In this document: positions 40,566 through 50,135 of the stretch, piece by piece
Position numbering within the stretch: position 1 is the first letter of the stretch
Layout of the letters: every line of letters starts with the position of its first letter
Assembly: GCF_003570715.1 (NCBI RefSeq)
Contig: NZ_QXXQ01000004.1
Location: forward strand, 124,001 to 188,000
DNA: 64,000 bases
Reading direction: 5' to 3'
Source of the DNA: Gemmobacter lutimaris
GTDB lineage: Bacteria; Pseudomonadota; Alphaproteobacteria; Rhodobacterales; Rhodobacteraceae
Program-made: the position numbers and the translations under genes
The notes under the pieces: generated by a model
What the model saw: only the letters and a program-made list of their open reading frames with translations
The model's database searches: none
What the model was told of the DNA's origin: nothing

Positions 40566-41918
40566 TCAAAGGTCGAAGCAAAGCTGACCGCCGGGGTGGG
40601 TGCGGCTACCTTCGATCAGTGCGGAGAGGACAGGACGGATGCGACGGGGCGGCGGGCTTGCGCAAGTGCGTCGGGCTGCCGTCAGGCGGTCGCGGGCGGC
40701 GCGGGCCGCGCTGGCGGGGTCTACCACCGGCTCGGGGTAGCGGCGGCCCAGCAGACCAGGGGCACCGGACCATTTCCATGGTTCCTGCAACAGCGCATCG
40801 GGGACCGGGGCGAGTTCGGGCAGCCAGCGCCGGGTGAAGCTACCGTCGGGGTCCAGCGTCTGACCCAGCCGTATCGGGTTGCAGATGCGCGGCGTGGTCT
40901 CCGCCAGACCGGCGTGGCGCCAGACCTGTGCCCAGTGGATCGACGGGGTGTAATCGGTGAACCGCCGGGCCAGCGCCTCGCCCGCCGACCGGGGATCGAG
41001 CGACAGGTGGTGCACCGCACAGCCGAGCACCATCGACCGCGTGGCATGGGGCAGCCAGCCTGTCGCGTTGAGGTAACGCAGGCAGGCGTCCAGATAGGGC
41101 AGGCCGGTTTCGCCCGCAGTCCAGGCGGCCAGTCGCGCGGCATCGCTTTCAGCGGTGGGGCGAGGGCGGGCAGAGGCGTCGCCATCGCCATATCGCACCG
41201 CAATCCGGGCCTGCGTGCCGCGCAGGGTGGCAATGGCTTGCGAAGGGGGGCGCCCGGCCAGTCGTGCCTCGATTGCCGCGGTGACTTCGGTGGCCGACAG
41301 CGTGCCAAAGGCCAGATGAGCGGACAGGCGCGAACTGACGCGTTCAGCCCCGGCGGGGGTATTGGACGAGGGGCGCCCAAGGGCGGCGCGGCTGGCCAGA
41401 AAACTTTCCAGCATCGTCAGCGCGGCCACGCGCCCGCCGCGCTGCCGGTGCGGGCAAGGGTCATCCGCCAGCCGCAAAGCGCGGGCAGAAGGCAGTGCGC
41501 CGGGTGATACGCCTTCAATCCCGCGCGCGATCAATGGTTCTGCCGGGGCATCGGCGGGCAGGGCCGTCCAGCGCAGGCCCGAGGCGCGTGCCCAGGCGGC
41601 CACACGCGATTCTGCCGCGCTGCCGCCCTGTTGTGTGACAATTTCGGTAATGCGATGGGCGCGCACCAGACGTTCCATCACCGTGACCGGATCGCCGACC
41701 CGAATCGCCAGCGGCAACCCTTGCGCGGCCAGCGCCTCGGTCAGATCGGTCAGGCTTTCGGCGCAGAAGGCCCAATGGCGGCCCGACCGATCCGGTCTGG
41801 CCCAATCGTCGGGGTCCACCACATAAAGCGGCAGAACCGGCCCGCGCGCCGCGGCGAAAGCCAGCGCCGGATGGGCCTCGTGCCGCAGATCACGGTTCAT
41901 CCAGATGAGAACATTCAT
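40566..41918 (-). CDS. Cryptochrome/photolyase family protein
   Basis: This 450-residue protein has the N-terminal Rossmann antenna domain ([29 protein letters not shown]) and the C-terminal FAD-binding domain ([48 protein letters not shown]). The usual [24 protein letters not shown] stretch is replaced by [23 protein letters not shown], so it belongs to a divergent branch; repair of cyclobutane dimers cannot be assumed. [14 protein letters not shown] is conserved. Signals for light or stress control were not found. It is divergent from the small-RNA candidate. Confidence 0.85.
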   Translation of the reverse strand: MNVLIWMNRDLRHEAHPALAFAAARGPVLPLYVVDPDDWARPDRSGRHWAFCAESLTDLTEALAAQGLPLAIRVGDPVTVMERLVRAHRITEIVTQQGGSAAESRVAAWARASGLRWTALPADAPAEPLIARGIEGVSPGALPSARALRLADDPCPHRQRGGRVAALTMLESFLASRAALGRPSSNTPAGAERVSSRLSAHLAFGTLSATEVTAAIEARLAGRPPSQAIATLRGTQARIAVRYGDGDASARPRPTAESDAARLAAWTAGETGLPYLDACLRYLNATGWLPHATRSMVLGCAVHHLSLDPRSAGEALARRFTDYTPSIHWAQVWRHAGLAETTPRICNPIRLGQTLDPDGSFTRRWLPELAPVPDALLQEPWKWSGAPGLLGRRYPEPVVDPASAARAARDRLTAARRTCASPPPRRIRPVLSALIEGSRTHPGGQLCFDL

Positions 41919-42099
41919 GGAACATTTCTAGCTCGCCACGCGGCGCCCGTCAAATGTCATGCAACGGGAAGGGTCATGCGGGCGCCGGCTGACGCCCGCG
42001 CATCCCTTTGTCCCCGACGGGCAGATTGTCGCCGAACCGGGCGGGAATTGTGGCGGAATTGAGGCTCTGACGCAGTCAAATCCCGGTGGTTTACTTATT

Positions 42100-42193
42100 T
42101 TGGGCGCATTTGGGGGGCAAACAGCCGAACAGTATGAGGCATTCCTCTACTGCTCAGCCTTGCCCTGTCGCCAAACGCGGCAGGGCTTTTTTT
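42100..42193 (+). ncRNA. Candidate small RNA with two hairpins and its own terminator
   Basis: In the 308 bp gap between the photolyase and LysR genes (both on the minus strand) the plus strand has a full intrinsic terminator with no upstream plus-strand gene. Before it, CAGTA-T-GAGG pairs with CCTCTACTG around a CATT loop (42130-42152), a 9 bp stem with a bulged T. A weak promoter (CTGACG at 42067, TACTTA at 42092) would start the RNA near 42100, about 94 nt. No coding frame of believable composition fits. I infer an Hfq-type regulatory RNA; the 5' end is uncertain. Confidence 0.6.
42162..42193 (+). terminator. Intrinsic terminator of the small-RNA candidate
   Basis: GCCCTGTCGC (42162-42171) pairs with GCGGCAGGGC (42177-42186) over a CAAAC loop with one G-T pair, followed by seven T. 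On the other strand the stem is followed by AAGG, so it works only for plus-strand transcripts and cannot serve the LysR gene. Confidence 0.9.
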
Positions 42194-42226
42194 CATGTCT
42201 TTTCAACAGATTCGCGATGTGCGGCC

Positions 42227-43126
42227 TCAGGTTGCCATCCGGCGCAGCACGCGGGTCAGGATGGCGGCGACGGCGACATGGGCGGGGGAGGGGCTTCGAT
42301 CGCGGGCGCGCAGCAGCGCCACCTCGCGCGCGATGTCGGGGGTGGTCAGTGCACGCGCCAAGATGGCGCGGGCATGCACAGCGGCCTTGGCATAGGCGGG
42401 CAGAACGGCAATCAGCCCCGCCTGTTCCACCAGCGCCAGCGCGGTATGGATCTGATGCACCTCCAGCGCCGGACGGTAGGGCTGGCCCGCGCTTTCGAAG
42501 CCCACCTCGGCCAGCAGGCGCAGCCCGCTTTCGCGCGTCAGCGCCACTTGCGGCTGGCCCGCGATCTGCGCCCATGTCAGCTCTGTCTGATCGGCGAGCG
42601 CATGGTCCGCCGCCAGAAACACCATCAGCCGGTCGCGCAGCACCGGGGTTACCACCACGCCCTCCTCGCCGGGCTGGAAGGTGCCAAGCCCCAGATCGGC
42701 GCGACCGTTGCGCACCTGCTCGACGATCGCATCGGTGCCCAGATCCTCGACCTGCAGCGACAGATCCGGGTGCTGCGCAGCGGTTTCGCGGAGCACGGCG
42801 GGCAGCACGGCGGCGGCCAGCAGCGGCGGCGCCGCAATCCGCAGCCGCCCGCGCCGCAACTGACCCAGATCCTGCACATTGCTGACCGCACGATCCAGTT
42901 CCGCCAGCACCACGAAGGCCGAGGCGGCAAAGGCCTCGCCCGCCTCGGTCAGATCGACGCGGCGGGTGGTGCGGTCGAACAGCCGAGCGCCCAACCCGGT
43001 TTCCAGATCGCGGATCGCCTGGCTCAGCGCCGGTTGCGTGGTGTTCATCCGCTCGGCGGCACGGGAAAAGCTGCCAAGCTCCGCCACCGCCTGAAAGCAT
43101 TCGATCTGTCGCAGGCTGGGCTTCAT
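42227..43126 (-). CDS. LysR family transcriptional regulator
   Basis: This 299-residue regulator has the N-terminal LysR helix-turn-helix (LRQIECFQAVAELGSFSRAAERMNTTQPALSQAIRDLE) and a periplasmic-binding-protein-like effector domain from about residue 90. The C-terminal region includes GLIAVLPAYAKA, a typical inducer-cleft strand. It lies 56 bp downstream of the aldehyde dehydrogenase gene on the same strand, so it may be in that operon or regulate it. The effector is unknown. Confidence 0.92.
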   Translation of the reverse strand: MKPSLRQIECFQAVAELGSFSRAAERMNTTQPALSQAIRDLETGLGARLFDRTTRRVDLTEAGEAFAASAFVVLAELDRAVSNVQDLGQLRRGRLRIAAPPLLAAAVLPAVLRETAAQHPDLSLQVEDLGTDAIVEQVRNGRADLGLGTFQPGEEGVVVTPVLRDRLMVFLAADHALADQTELTWAQIAGQPQVALTRESGLRLLAEVGFESAGQPYRPALEVHQIHTALALVEQAGLIAVLPAYAKAAVHARAILARALTTPDIAREVALLRARDRSPSPAHVAVAAILTRVLRRMAT

Positions 43127-43182
43127 CGCATGTCCCCTGGCTTATGAAAGCCCTGTATACATGCGATGAAGCCAATGGCCAA

Positions 43183-45552
43183 TCAGGCGCCGTAGGGCAG
43201 CCAGATGGTTTTCACCTGCACCGCGCGGTGCAGGAAGTCGCGCCCCTGTCCCTGCGCCGGATCGAGCCAGTCGCGGGTCAGGCCCTGATCAGTCCAGACC
43301 GGCTTCAGGTTCCCGGCGCTCGCGGTTTCCACCATCGCCACGCCACTGGCCGAGCCGCAATACCACAGCGCCGCCACATCATCGTGCTCGGCCAGCGTTT
43401 TCGCCAGTTCGTCCCGGGTGCCGGTCAGCAGGTTCACCACGCCGCCCGGAATATCCGAGGTTTCCAGCACCTGATAAAGCCGCGTCGCAAGCAGCGGGTG
43501 GCTTTGCGAGGCGACGGCGACCACCCGGTTGCCCATGGCGATGGCGGGCAGGATCAGCGACATCAGGCCCAGAAGCGGCGCTTCGTCCGGGGCGATCAGG
43601 CCCATGGTGCCAAAGGGCTCGTTCACCGTCAGCGTGACGTGGTTCGATTTCGTTGCTGTGACCGTGCCGTCGAACTTGTCGGCCTGCGCGGCATACCAGA
43701 AGGCGCGGCGCAGGGTTGCCGCGACTTCCTCGGCCGGTTTCGGGGTGCCGCAGGCGGCCAGTGCGGCGGTGAATTCCTCGGCCCGCTGCGACAGGTTCTC
43801 GGCCAGGAAATACAATACCTGCGCGCGGTTATGCGCCGTCACGCCGCCCCAGCCGCCTGCTTTGCCCGCAGCCTCCACCGCGTTGCGCACATCCTTGCGG
43901 TTGGCCAGCGCCGCCTGACCCAGCGCCACGCCACCCTTGCCGGTGACGGTATAGCTTTGCCCGCCATCGGCCCGGGCCTGCTTGCCGCCGATATAGAGCT
44001 TCGCGGTCACGTCGATGCTCGGGCGGTCGGCCTTGCCCGCATGGGGGGCAACGCCGGACAGTGGCGCCGGATCGGGGCGCGGCTTGCCCGGCCGCGCGGG
44101 GGCGGTGAGGTATTCGCGCATCCCCGCGCGGCCCCCCTCGCGTCCATAGCCGCTTTCGCGGAAGCCGCCGAAGGGGGCGCCGGCGTCGAAGATATTGGTG
44201 GCATTGATCCAGACCACGCCCGCCTTGACCTTGGCTGCGATCTCGATCGCCCGGTCGATGTTCTGTGACCAGACCGAGGCGGCAAGGCCATAGCGCGTGT
44301 CATTGGCCAGCGTAATGGCCTCGTCCGGGGTGCGGAAGGTCAGGGTGGTGGCGATGGGGCCGAAGATCTCGGTCTGGCTGACGGTATGGGCGGGGGCGGT
44401 GCCGGTCAGGAAGCCCGGTGCGCAGAAGGCGCCTTGCGCGGGCATCTGCGCGGGTGCGCGATGCAGGGTCGCGCCCTCGGCTTCGGCCTGTGCCAGCAGG
44501 CCGTTGATCCGCGCCAACTGCTTGCGCGACACCAAGGCGCCGACATCCATGGTCTTGTCCAGCGGATCGCCGCCGCGCAGCGTTTCCATCCGTTTGCGCA
44601 GCCGGTCAAAGAAGCGCGGCGCGATGCCCTCCTGCACCAGAAGGCGTGAGCCGGCACAGCAGACCTCGCCCTGATTGAACCAGATCGCATCGACGACGCC
44701 TTCGACGGCGGCGTCCAGATCGGCATCCTCGAACACGATGAAGGGCGATTTGCCGCCCAGTTCCAGCGACAGCTTCTTGCCCGAACCTGCGATCTGGCGG
44801 CGGATCACCCGGCCCACCTCGGTCGAGCCGGTGAAGGCGACCTTCGCCACGCCCTCATGCCCCGCGATCAGGGCGCCGGTGGCGCCATCGCCGTTCACGA
44901 TGTTCAGAACGCCGGGCGGCAGGCCGATCTCGGCGCAGATTTCGGCGAAGGCATAGGCGGTCAGCGGCGTCAGATCGGCGGGTTTCAGCACCACGGTATT
45001 GCCCGCCGCCAGCGCGGGGGCCACCTTCCACGCCAGCATCAGCAGCGGGAAGTTCCACGGGATGATCTGTCCGCAGACCCCCAGTGCCGTATGGCCCGGG
45101 AAGTCATCGGCCATCAGTTCGGCCCAGCCGGCATGGTGGTAGAAGTGCCGCGCGACCAAGGGCACGTCGATGTCGCGGCTTTCGCGGATAGTCTTGCCGT
45201 TGTCCAGCGTCTCCAGCACCGAGAAGAAGCGTTCGCGCTTCTGCACATGACGGGCGAGGGCGTAAAGGTAGCGCGCCCGGTCATGCCCCGGCAGGGCCGC
45301 CCATTTGGGGAAGGCGGCGCGGGCGGCCTGCACCGCCGCATCCACCTCGGTTGCCGTGCCAAGCCCCACGCGGGTCAGCACCGCATCGGTCGCGGGGTTC
45401 ACCACCTCCACCGTCTCGCCTTCGGGGGCGGTGAAGCGGCCGTTAATGAAATGCCCGATCACGGGGCGGTCGGCGATCCAGGCCAGCGCCTCGGTCGCGG
45501 ATTCGGGGGCGGGGCCGTAATCCATGGTCTGCATGAGATCCTTGATGGTCAT
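43183..45552 (-). CDS. ALDH16-type two-domain aldehyde dehydrogenase
   Basis: This 789-residue protein is a fusion of two aldehyde dehydrogenase domains. The first (residues about 30-500) is complete: [19 protein letters not shown], catalytic Glu in [11 protein letters not shown] and nucleophile Cys in [16 protein letters not shown]. The second (about 530-789) lacks both catalytic residues and looks structural. This is the ALDH16 layout, known from a crystal structure of a Loktanella enzyme. Placed 10 bp after deoC, it probably oxidises acetaldehyde from deoxyribose-5-phosphate cleavage to acetate. The ATG at 45552 ([13 protein letters not shown]) is preceded by GAGAGCACC. Confidence 0.9.
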   Translation of the reverse strand: MTIKDLMQTMDYGPAPESATEALAWIADRPVIGHFINGRFTAPEGETVEVVNPATDAVLTRVGLGTATEVDAAVQAARAAFPKWAALPGHDRARYLYALARHVQKRERFFSVLETLDNGKTIRESRDIDVPLVARHFYHHAGWAELMADDFPGHTALGVCGQIIPWNFPLLMLAWKVAPALAAGNTVVLKPADLTPLTAYAFAEICAEIGLPPGVLNIVNGDGATGALIAGHEGVAKVAFTGSTEVGRVIRRQIAGSGKKLSLELGGKSPFIVFEDADLDAAVEGVVDAIWFNQGEVCCAGSRLLVQEGIAPRFFDRLRKRMETLRGGDPLDKTMDVGALVSRKQLARINGLLAQAEAEGATLHRAPAQMPAQGAFCAPGFLTGTAPAHTVSQTEIFGPIATTLTFRTPDEAITLANDTRYGLAASVWSQNIDRAIEIAAKVKAGVVWINATNIFDAGAPFGGFRESGYGREGGRAGMREYLTAPARPGKPRPDPAPLSGVAPHAGKADRPSIDVTAKLYIGGKQARADGGQSYTVTGKGGVALGQAALANRKDVRNAVEAAGKAGGWGGVTAHNRAQVLYFLAENLSQRAEEFTAALAACGTPKPAEEVAATLRRAFWYAAQADKFDGTVTATKSNHVTLTVNEPFGTMGLIAPDEAPLLGLMSLILPAIAMGNRVVAVASQSHPLLATRLYQVLETSDIPGGVVNLLTGTRDELAKTLAEHDDVAALWYCGSASGVAMVETASAGNLKPVWTDQGLTRDWLDPAQGQGRDFLHRAVQVKTIWLPYGA

Positions 45553-45562
45553 GGTGCTCTCC

Positions 45563-46522
45563 TCAGGCCAGCGCATGCCGGTTGGCGGCCGAGTAGCGGC
45601 CCGTCACATGGTGTTCCAACTGGCGTTCAATATCGCCCAGCAGCGACGAGGCGCCGATGCGAAAGAGATCGGGCATGCACCAGCGGCTGCCCATTTCCTC
45701 TTTCATCAGGATCAGCCAGTTCATCGCGTCCTTCGCGGTTTTCAGCCCGCCCGCAGGTTTGAACCCGACCCACTGGCCGGTGCGATCGCCAAAGTCGCGC
45801 AGCGCCCGCACCATGGTCAGCGAGACGGGCAGGGTGGCGTTCACCTCTTCCTTGCCGGTCGAGGTCTTGATGAAATCGGCGCCCGCCTGCATGGCGACCA
45901 TGCTGGCCTTGTAGACATTGGTCAGGGTTTTCAGATCGCCGGTGGCAAGGATCGCCTTCATATGGGCGTCGCCGCAGGCCTCGCGCATCTGGCGGATTTC
46001 ATCGTAAAGCGCCGCCCAGTTGCCGGTCAGTGCCTGTTCGCGGGTGATCACGATGTCGATCTCGGTGGCGCCCTGATCGACGGCATAACGGATTTCCGCC
46101 AGCCGCAGCGGCAGGGGGGTCAGCCCGGCGGGAAAGCCGGTAGCGACCGAGGCCACGGGGATGCCCGAGCCTTCCAGCGCTTTCACCGCATGGGGCACCA
46201 TGGTTGGATAGACGCAGACCGCGCCGACGGTCAGCGCGTCAAGCCCCAGCGCCGCCAGCAGGTCAGGCCGCAGCGGATGCCGTGCCTTGGCGCAAAGCCG
46301 CTGCACGCGTCCGGCGGTGTCATCGCCCGCCAGTGTCGTCAGGTCGATGCAGGTGATGGCGCGGGCCAGCCATGCCGCCTGATGATCCTTCTTCACCGTG
46401 CGGCGACCCGGCAGGCTGGCGGCCCGGCGTTCGGCGGCGGATCGGTTGACGCTGACATTTTCGAACCATTCCGGGATAAATTCCGTGCCGGTCATCCGGG
46501 GGAACGTGCCGTTTTCACTCAT
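45563..46522 (-). CDS. deoC: Deoxyribose-phosphate aldolase
   Basis: This 319-residue enzyme cleaves 2-deoxyribose-5-phosphate to glyceraldehyde-3-phosphate and acetaldehyde. The Schiff-base Lys is in ADFIKTSTGKE and the relay region is MKAILATGDLKT. It is the long form with an N-terminal extension (residues 1-60). It overlaps the SorC regulator gene by 8 bp upstream and the ALDH16 gene follows 10 bp downstream, so regulator, aldolase and dehydrogenase form one operon for deoxynucleoside use. No nucleoside phosphorylase or deoxyribokinase is visible here. Confidence 0.95.
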   Translation of the reverse strand: MSENGTFPRMTGTEFIPEWFENVSVNRSAAERRAASLPGRRTVKKDHQAAWLARAITCIDLTTLAGDDTAGRVQRLCAKARHPLRPDLLAALGLDALTVGAVCVYPTMVPHAVKALEGSGIPVASVATGFPAGLTPLPLRLAEIRYAVDQGATEIDIVITREQALTGNWAALYDEIRQMREACGDAHMKAILATGDLKTLTNVYKASMVAMQAGADFIKTSTGKEEVNATLPVSLTMVRALRDFGDRTGQWVGFKPAGGLKTAKDAMNWLILMKEEMGSRWCMPDLFRIGASSLLGDIERQLEHHVTGRYSAANRHALA

Positions 46523-47504
46523 TCGGGGTCTCCAGCAGGAAATGGGCGGTGGCGTCGTCAGTCACGAGGACCGACACATATCCGGCCTGCAAGGCGGCGC
46601 GGGCGATGGCGTGTTTTTCCGCCCCCGCCACAAGGGCCAGACGATGTTCGGCATGGGGCAGGCGGTGCAGCGGCAGGCCCAGCGTGCGGGCATCCAGTGC
46701 CGCATCGACGGGCTGCCCCGCCGCATCGACGAAATGGCCAAGGATGTCGCCCACCGCGCCATGGGCGCGCAGCGCGTCAATCTCGGCGGGGCTGAGGTAG
46801 CCCTGCGCGCAAAGGGCGGAACGATGCGAGACGCCACCCATCGAAAACGCCAGAAGCGGCGCGGCGGCGCCACGGGCCAGCGCGCGTGCGATCACCGGAT
46901 CGGCCTCCAGCGCGCGGCAGGTCGAGGGCTGGCCAAGGATCGCGGGCACCGGCAGCAGCGTGGCGCTGCCCCCCGCCGCCTGCGCCACCGCCTCGGCCAC
47001 GGCGGAACTGCGCGGGTCAGTCACTGTCAGGGCGGCGGCGCCGTTCAGGAGCACCACTTCCAGCCCCGGTGCCCAGCCTTGTGGCAGGGCACGCGCCAGT
47101 GCCGCCATGGTGCGGCCCCAGCTTACGCCCATCAGCGCAGGTTTCGGCGTCAGCGTTGCCAGCCAGCGCGCGGCGGCCTGCGCGATGCCTTCGTTCAGCA
47201 TGTCGGGATCGGTGACGCCGCCCATCGGCACCACAAGCGCCTCGCGCAGGTTCCAGCGCGCTTGCAAAGCGGCCTCCAACCCTGTCGCGCGGCGCGCGCG
47301 CGGCACGATCTCCACCCGCACCACGCCCTCGGCCTTGGCCTCGGCGAGAAGGCGGCCGACCTGCCAGCGGGTCAGGCCCAGTTCATCCGCCACCTGCGCC
47401 TGTGTACGGTCGAGGTCGTAATAGAGCTTCGCCGCCTGAATCATCAGGTGGTCGCGGCTTTCATCGGCTGGCAGGCGTGCGGAATAGGGGCTGCGGTCGC
47501 TCAT
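46515..47504 (-). CDS. SorC/DeoR-type sugar-binding transcriptional regulator
   Basis: This 329-residue regulator has an N-terminal helix-turn-helix (DRTQAQVADELGLTRWQVGRLLAEAKAEGVV) and a SorC-type sugar-phosphate-binding domain (about residues 70-320). It is like Bacillus DeoR, which is a SorC-family repressor released by deoxyribose-5-phosphate; with deoC next in line, that effector is likely here too. The gene is first in the operon and overlaps deoC by 8 bp. A palindrome lies just upstream of its start. Confidence 0.88.
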   Translation of the reverse strand: MSDRSPYSARLPADESRDHLMIQAAKLYYDLDRTQAQVADELGLTRWQVGRLLAEAKAEGVVRVEIVPRARRATGLEAALQARWNLREALVVPMGGVTDPDMLNEGIAQAAARWLATLTPKPALMGVSWGRTMAALARALPQGWAPGLEVVLLNGAAALTVTDPRSSAVAEAVAQAAGGSATLLPVPAILGQPSTCRALEADPVIARALARGAAAPLLAFSMGGVSHRSALCAQGYLSPAEIDALRAHGAVGDILGHFVDAAGQPVDAALDARTLGLPLHRLPHAEHRLALVAGAEKHAIARAALQAGYVSVLVTDDATAHFLLETPNE

Positions 47505-47521
47505 CTGCGCAAAAATACATC

Positions 47522-47545
47522 ATTTGCAGGATAAAGCAACATTTG
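47522..47545. promoter_or_regulatory. Candidate operator of the deoC operon
   Basis: TTGC-N8-GCAA (47524-47539) lies within two direct copies of ATTTG (47522 and 47541) spaced 19 bp, just before the regulator gene start at 47504. This local AT-rich block between two divergent genes is a good site for autorepression by the SorC regulator. Confidence 0.5.
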
Positions 47546-47615
47546 TAACCTTTGGTGAGCCAACCTTTGCGTGAACGGCCTTTTGCCTTTCTGGCCAGAC
47601 GCTTATTCTGCGTTC

Positions 47616-50135
47616 ATGAATATCATTCTCATCATTGCCGCAGTGGCGCTTCTGTTCGTCGTCATTGCCTTGGCCGAGCCTGTGGCCGAGCGTCTGCGCC
47701 TGCCCTACACGGTGGCGCTGGCCGCCATTGGCGCGCTTCTGGGGATTGGGGCAGCGACGCTGACCGCGACCATGGGCACGCGCCTGCCGGACGAGATTTC
47801 AGCGCTGCTGGCGCTACCGATCCGGTCCAGCGTCTTCCTTTACGCGCTGCTGCCGACACTGGTGTTTCAGGTAGCGCTGGGGCTGGATCTGCGGCGGATG
47901 CTGGATGACTGGGTGCCGATCCTTGTGATGGCGGTGCTGGCGGTGCTGGCGGCGACGGCTTTCGTGGGCGGGGCGCTGGTGCCGTTCAGCCAGATGTCGG
48001 TGCTGGCCTGTTTTCTTGTGGGCGCCATCGTGTCCACCACCGACCCTTCCGCGGTCGTCAGTATCTTCCGGGGGCTGGCCGCCCCGCAGCGGCTGGCGCG
48101 GATTGTCGAGGGCGAAAGCCTGCTGAACGACGCGGCGGCCATCGCGCTCTTTGGCTTCTTCCTGACCTTCGTGATGGCGGGGGTGCCGAACCCGACGCTG
48201 CATGACGCCTTCATCGGCCTGCCGGTGCAGGTAGCCAGCGGGATGCTCACCGGCTGGATCGTGGCGCAGGTGGCGCTGTTCGCCATGGTGATGCTGGCAG
48301 CCTGGCCGCTGGCGCAACTGTCGCTTTCCGTGGCGGTGCCCTATGCGACCTATCTGATCGCCGATCAGCTGCTGGGCGCCTCTGGCGTGGTGGCGGTGGT
48401 TTTTGCTGGCATGACGCTGAACTGGGCCGGGCCGGGGCGGATGTCGCCCGGTGCATGGACCAACCTGCGCGAGGTCTGGGATCTGCTGGCGCATTGGGCC
48501 GGGGCGCTGATCTTCGTGCTGGCCTCGCTGCTTATTCCGCGGCTGATGGCGGATGCGCGGTTGTTCGATCTGTTCCTCGTGCTGGTCGTCGTGGTGGCGG
48601 CGACGGTGGCGCGGATGCTGATGCTGTGGGTTCTGCTGCCCCTGCTGGCGCGGTTGCGGCTGTCGCCGCAGGTGGATCAGCCCTATCGCGTGGCGATCCT
48701 CTGGGGCGGCTTGCGCGGGGCGGTGACGCTGGCGCTGGCGCTGGCGGTGACGGAAAACCTGCGCGTTCCTGTCGATGTGCGGCGCGAGGTCGGCATTCTG
48801 GCAACCGGCTTCACCCTGTTCACCTTGTTCGGACAGGGCACCACCCTGCGCCTGCTGATCCGCAGGCTGGGGCTGGCCAAACTTGCGCCTCTGGATGTCG
48901 CGCTGTCGCGGCAGGTCATCGCTGTCGCGCTTCAGAATGTGCGCGAGGAGGTGGCGGAAAGCGTGAAGGAACATGGTCTCAGCCGCGATATCGCGCGGGC
49001 CGAGGCGAAAAGCTTTGCCGCGAGGCTGGATCAGGCGGTGGAGCTGGCGGATGAGAGTTCGGACATCGGCGAGAAGGACCGGATCACCCTTGGCCTGCTG
49101 GCCCTTGCCGGGCGCGAGCGTGATCTGGTGCTGGAGGCGTTCCGTGAGCAGGAAATCACCCCCGGCCGTGCGCAGCAGATGCTGACAGATGCCGACCGGC
49201 TGATGGAGGGCACACGGGCGGGCGGGCGCACCGGCTATCGCCGGGCGGCGCGGCGGGCGCTGGGGCGGGGGCGGCTGCACCGTGTTGCGGTCTGGCTGAA
49301 CAACCGGCTGCGCATTTCATGGCTTCTGGCGCTGCTGACCGCGCATCGCTTTGAAATTCTTGAAAACCAGCGCATCCTTCTGAAGGATCTGCACGGCTAT
49401 ATCGACAGCAAGATCCGTCGTATCCACGGTCGCCGCGTGGCCGATCTGCTGCACCGGCTGCTGACGCAGCGCGAGGAAGAGGTGGAACAGGCGCTGGATG
49501 CGCTGCGCCTGCAATACCCCGGCTATGCCGAGGAAATGGAGCGCCGCTTCATCCGCCGTCTGGCCCTGCGGCTGGAGGAACGCGAATATGACACGCTGCT
49601 GGAAGACGGGCTGATCGGGCGCGAACTGCACATGACCCTGCGCCAGTCGCTTGGCGGTGCGCGGCGGCGGCTGAACCGGCGGCCGCGTCTGGATCTGGCG
49701 GTGCAGAAAAGCGCCATGCTGCGGCAGATGCCCGCGCTGGCCGGGCTGGATGCGGCACAGTTGCGCATGGTGCAGAAGCGGGTGGCGACGGTTTACGCCC
49801 AGCCCGGCGATGTGCTGATCCGCAAGGGTGATCCGGCGCGGCACGTGTTCTTTATCGCCTCGGGGGCGGTGGAGGTTGAATTCGCCAGTCAGGTGGAACG
49901 TCTGGGCCGGGGCGAGATGTTCGGCCAGCTTGGCATTCTGACCCGCCGTCCGCGCCGGGCGCAGGTGACGGCGATCACCCATTGCACGCTGCTGACACTG
50001 GATGAGGCGCGGTTCCTCGATCTGCTGTCGCGCGATGCGACGCTGCGCGAGGCGGTCGAGAAAAGCACGGCGCGTCGGGGGCTGATGGAGGCGGCGGCCC
50101 GCGTCCCGCCACCGGAGCCTGCCCCGGTCAGATAA
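47616..50135 (+). CDS. CPA1-type cation/proton antiporter with cyclic-nucleotide-binding tail
   Basis: This 839-residue membrane protein has about 12 hydrophobic segments (residues 1-400) with CPA1/NhaP-type motifs VGAIVSTTDPSAVVSIF and EGESLLNDAAAIALF, the ion-binding Asp pair region. A helical cytosolic part (about 420-690) leads to a cyclic-nucleotide-binding domain (about 700-820: MLRQMPALAGLDAAQLRM ... GEMFGQLGILTRRPRRAQV). It may exchange Na+ or K+ for H+ under control of cAMP or cGMP; this control is inference. The ATG at 47616 starts the first helix; GTG at 47571 is an alternative. It overlaps the convergent regulator gene by 8 bp. Confidence 0.88.
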   Translation: MNIILIIAAVALLFVVIALAEPVAERLRLPYTVALAAIGALLGIGAATLTATMGTRLPDEISALLALPIRSSVFLYALLPTLVFQVALGLDLRRMLDDWVPILVMAVLAVLAATAFVGGALVPFSQMSVLACFLVGAIVSTTDPSAVVSIFRGLAAPQRLARIVEGESLLNDAAAIALFGFFLTFVMAGVPNPTLHDAFIGLPVQVASGMLTGWIVAQVALFAMVMLAAWPLAQLSLSVAVPYATYLIADQLLGASGVVAVVFAGMTLNWAGPGRMSPGAWTNLREVWDLLAHWAGALIFVLASLLIPRLMADARLFDLFLVLVVVVAATVARMLMLWVLLPLLARLRLSPQVDQPYRVAILWGGLRGAVTLALALAVTENLRVPVDVRREVGILATGFTLFTLFGQGTTLRLLIRRLGLAKLAPLDVALSRQVIAVALQNVREEVAESVKEHGLSRDIARAEAKSFAARLDQAVELADESSDIGEKDRITLGLLALAGRERDLVLEAFREQEITPGRAQQMLTDADRLMEGTRAGGRTGYRRAARRALGRGRLHRVAVWLNNRLRISWLLALLTAHRFEILENQRILLKDLHGYIDSKIRRIHGRRVADLLHRLLTQREEEVEQALDALRLQYPGYAEEMERRFIRRLALRLEEREYDTLLEDGLIGRELHMTLRQSLGGARRRLNRRPRLDLAVQKSAMLRQMPALAGLDAAQLRMVQKRVATVYAQPGDVLIRKGDPARHVFFIASGAVEVEFASQVERLGRGEMFGQLGILTRRPRRAQVTAITHCTLLTLDEARFLDLLSRDATLREAVEKSTARRGLMEAAARVPPPEPAPVR

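Noticed and set aside
42086-43147. A 353-codon plus-strand frame running through the small-RNA candidate and LysR
   Set aside because: It crosses a strong terminator and is antisense to a clear LysR gene; composition is not protein-like.
44000-45552. Possible frameshift or two separate aldehyde dehydrogenase genes
   Set aside because: The frame is continuous and the degenerate second domain is a known ALDH16 feature, not an error.
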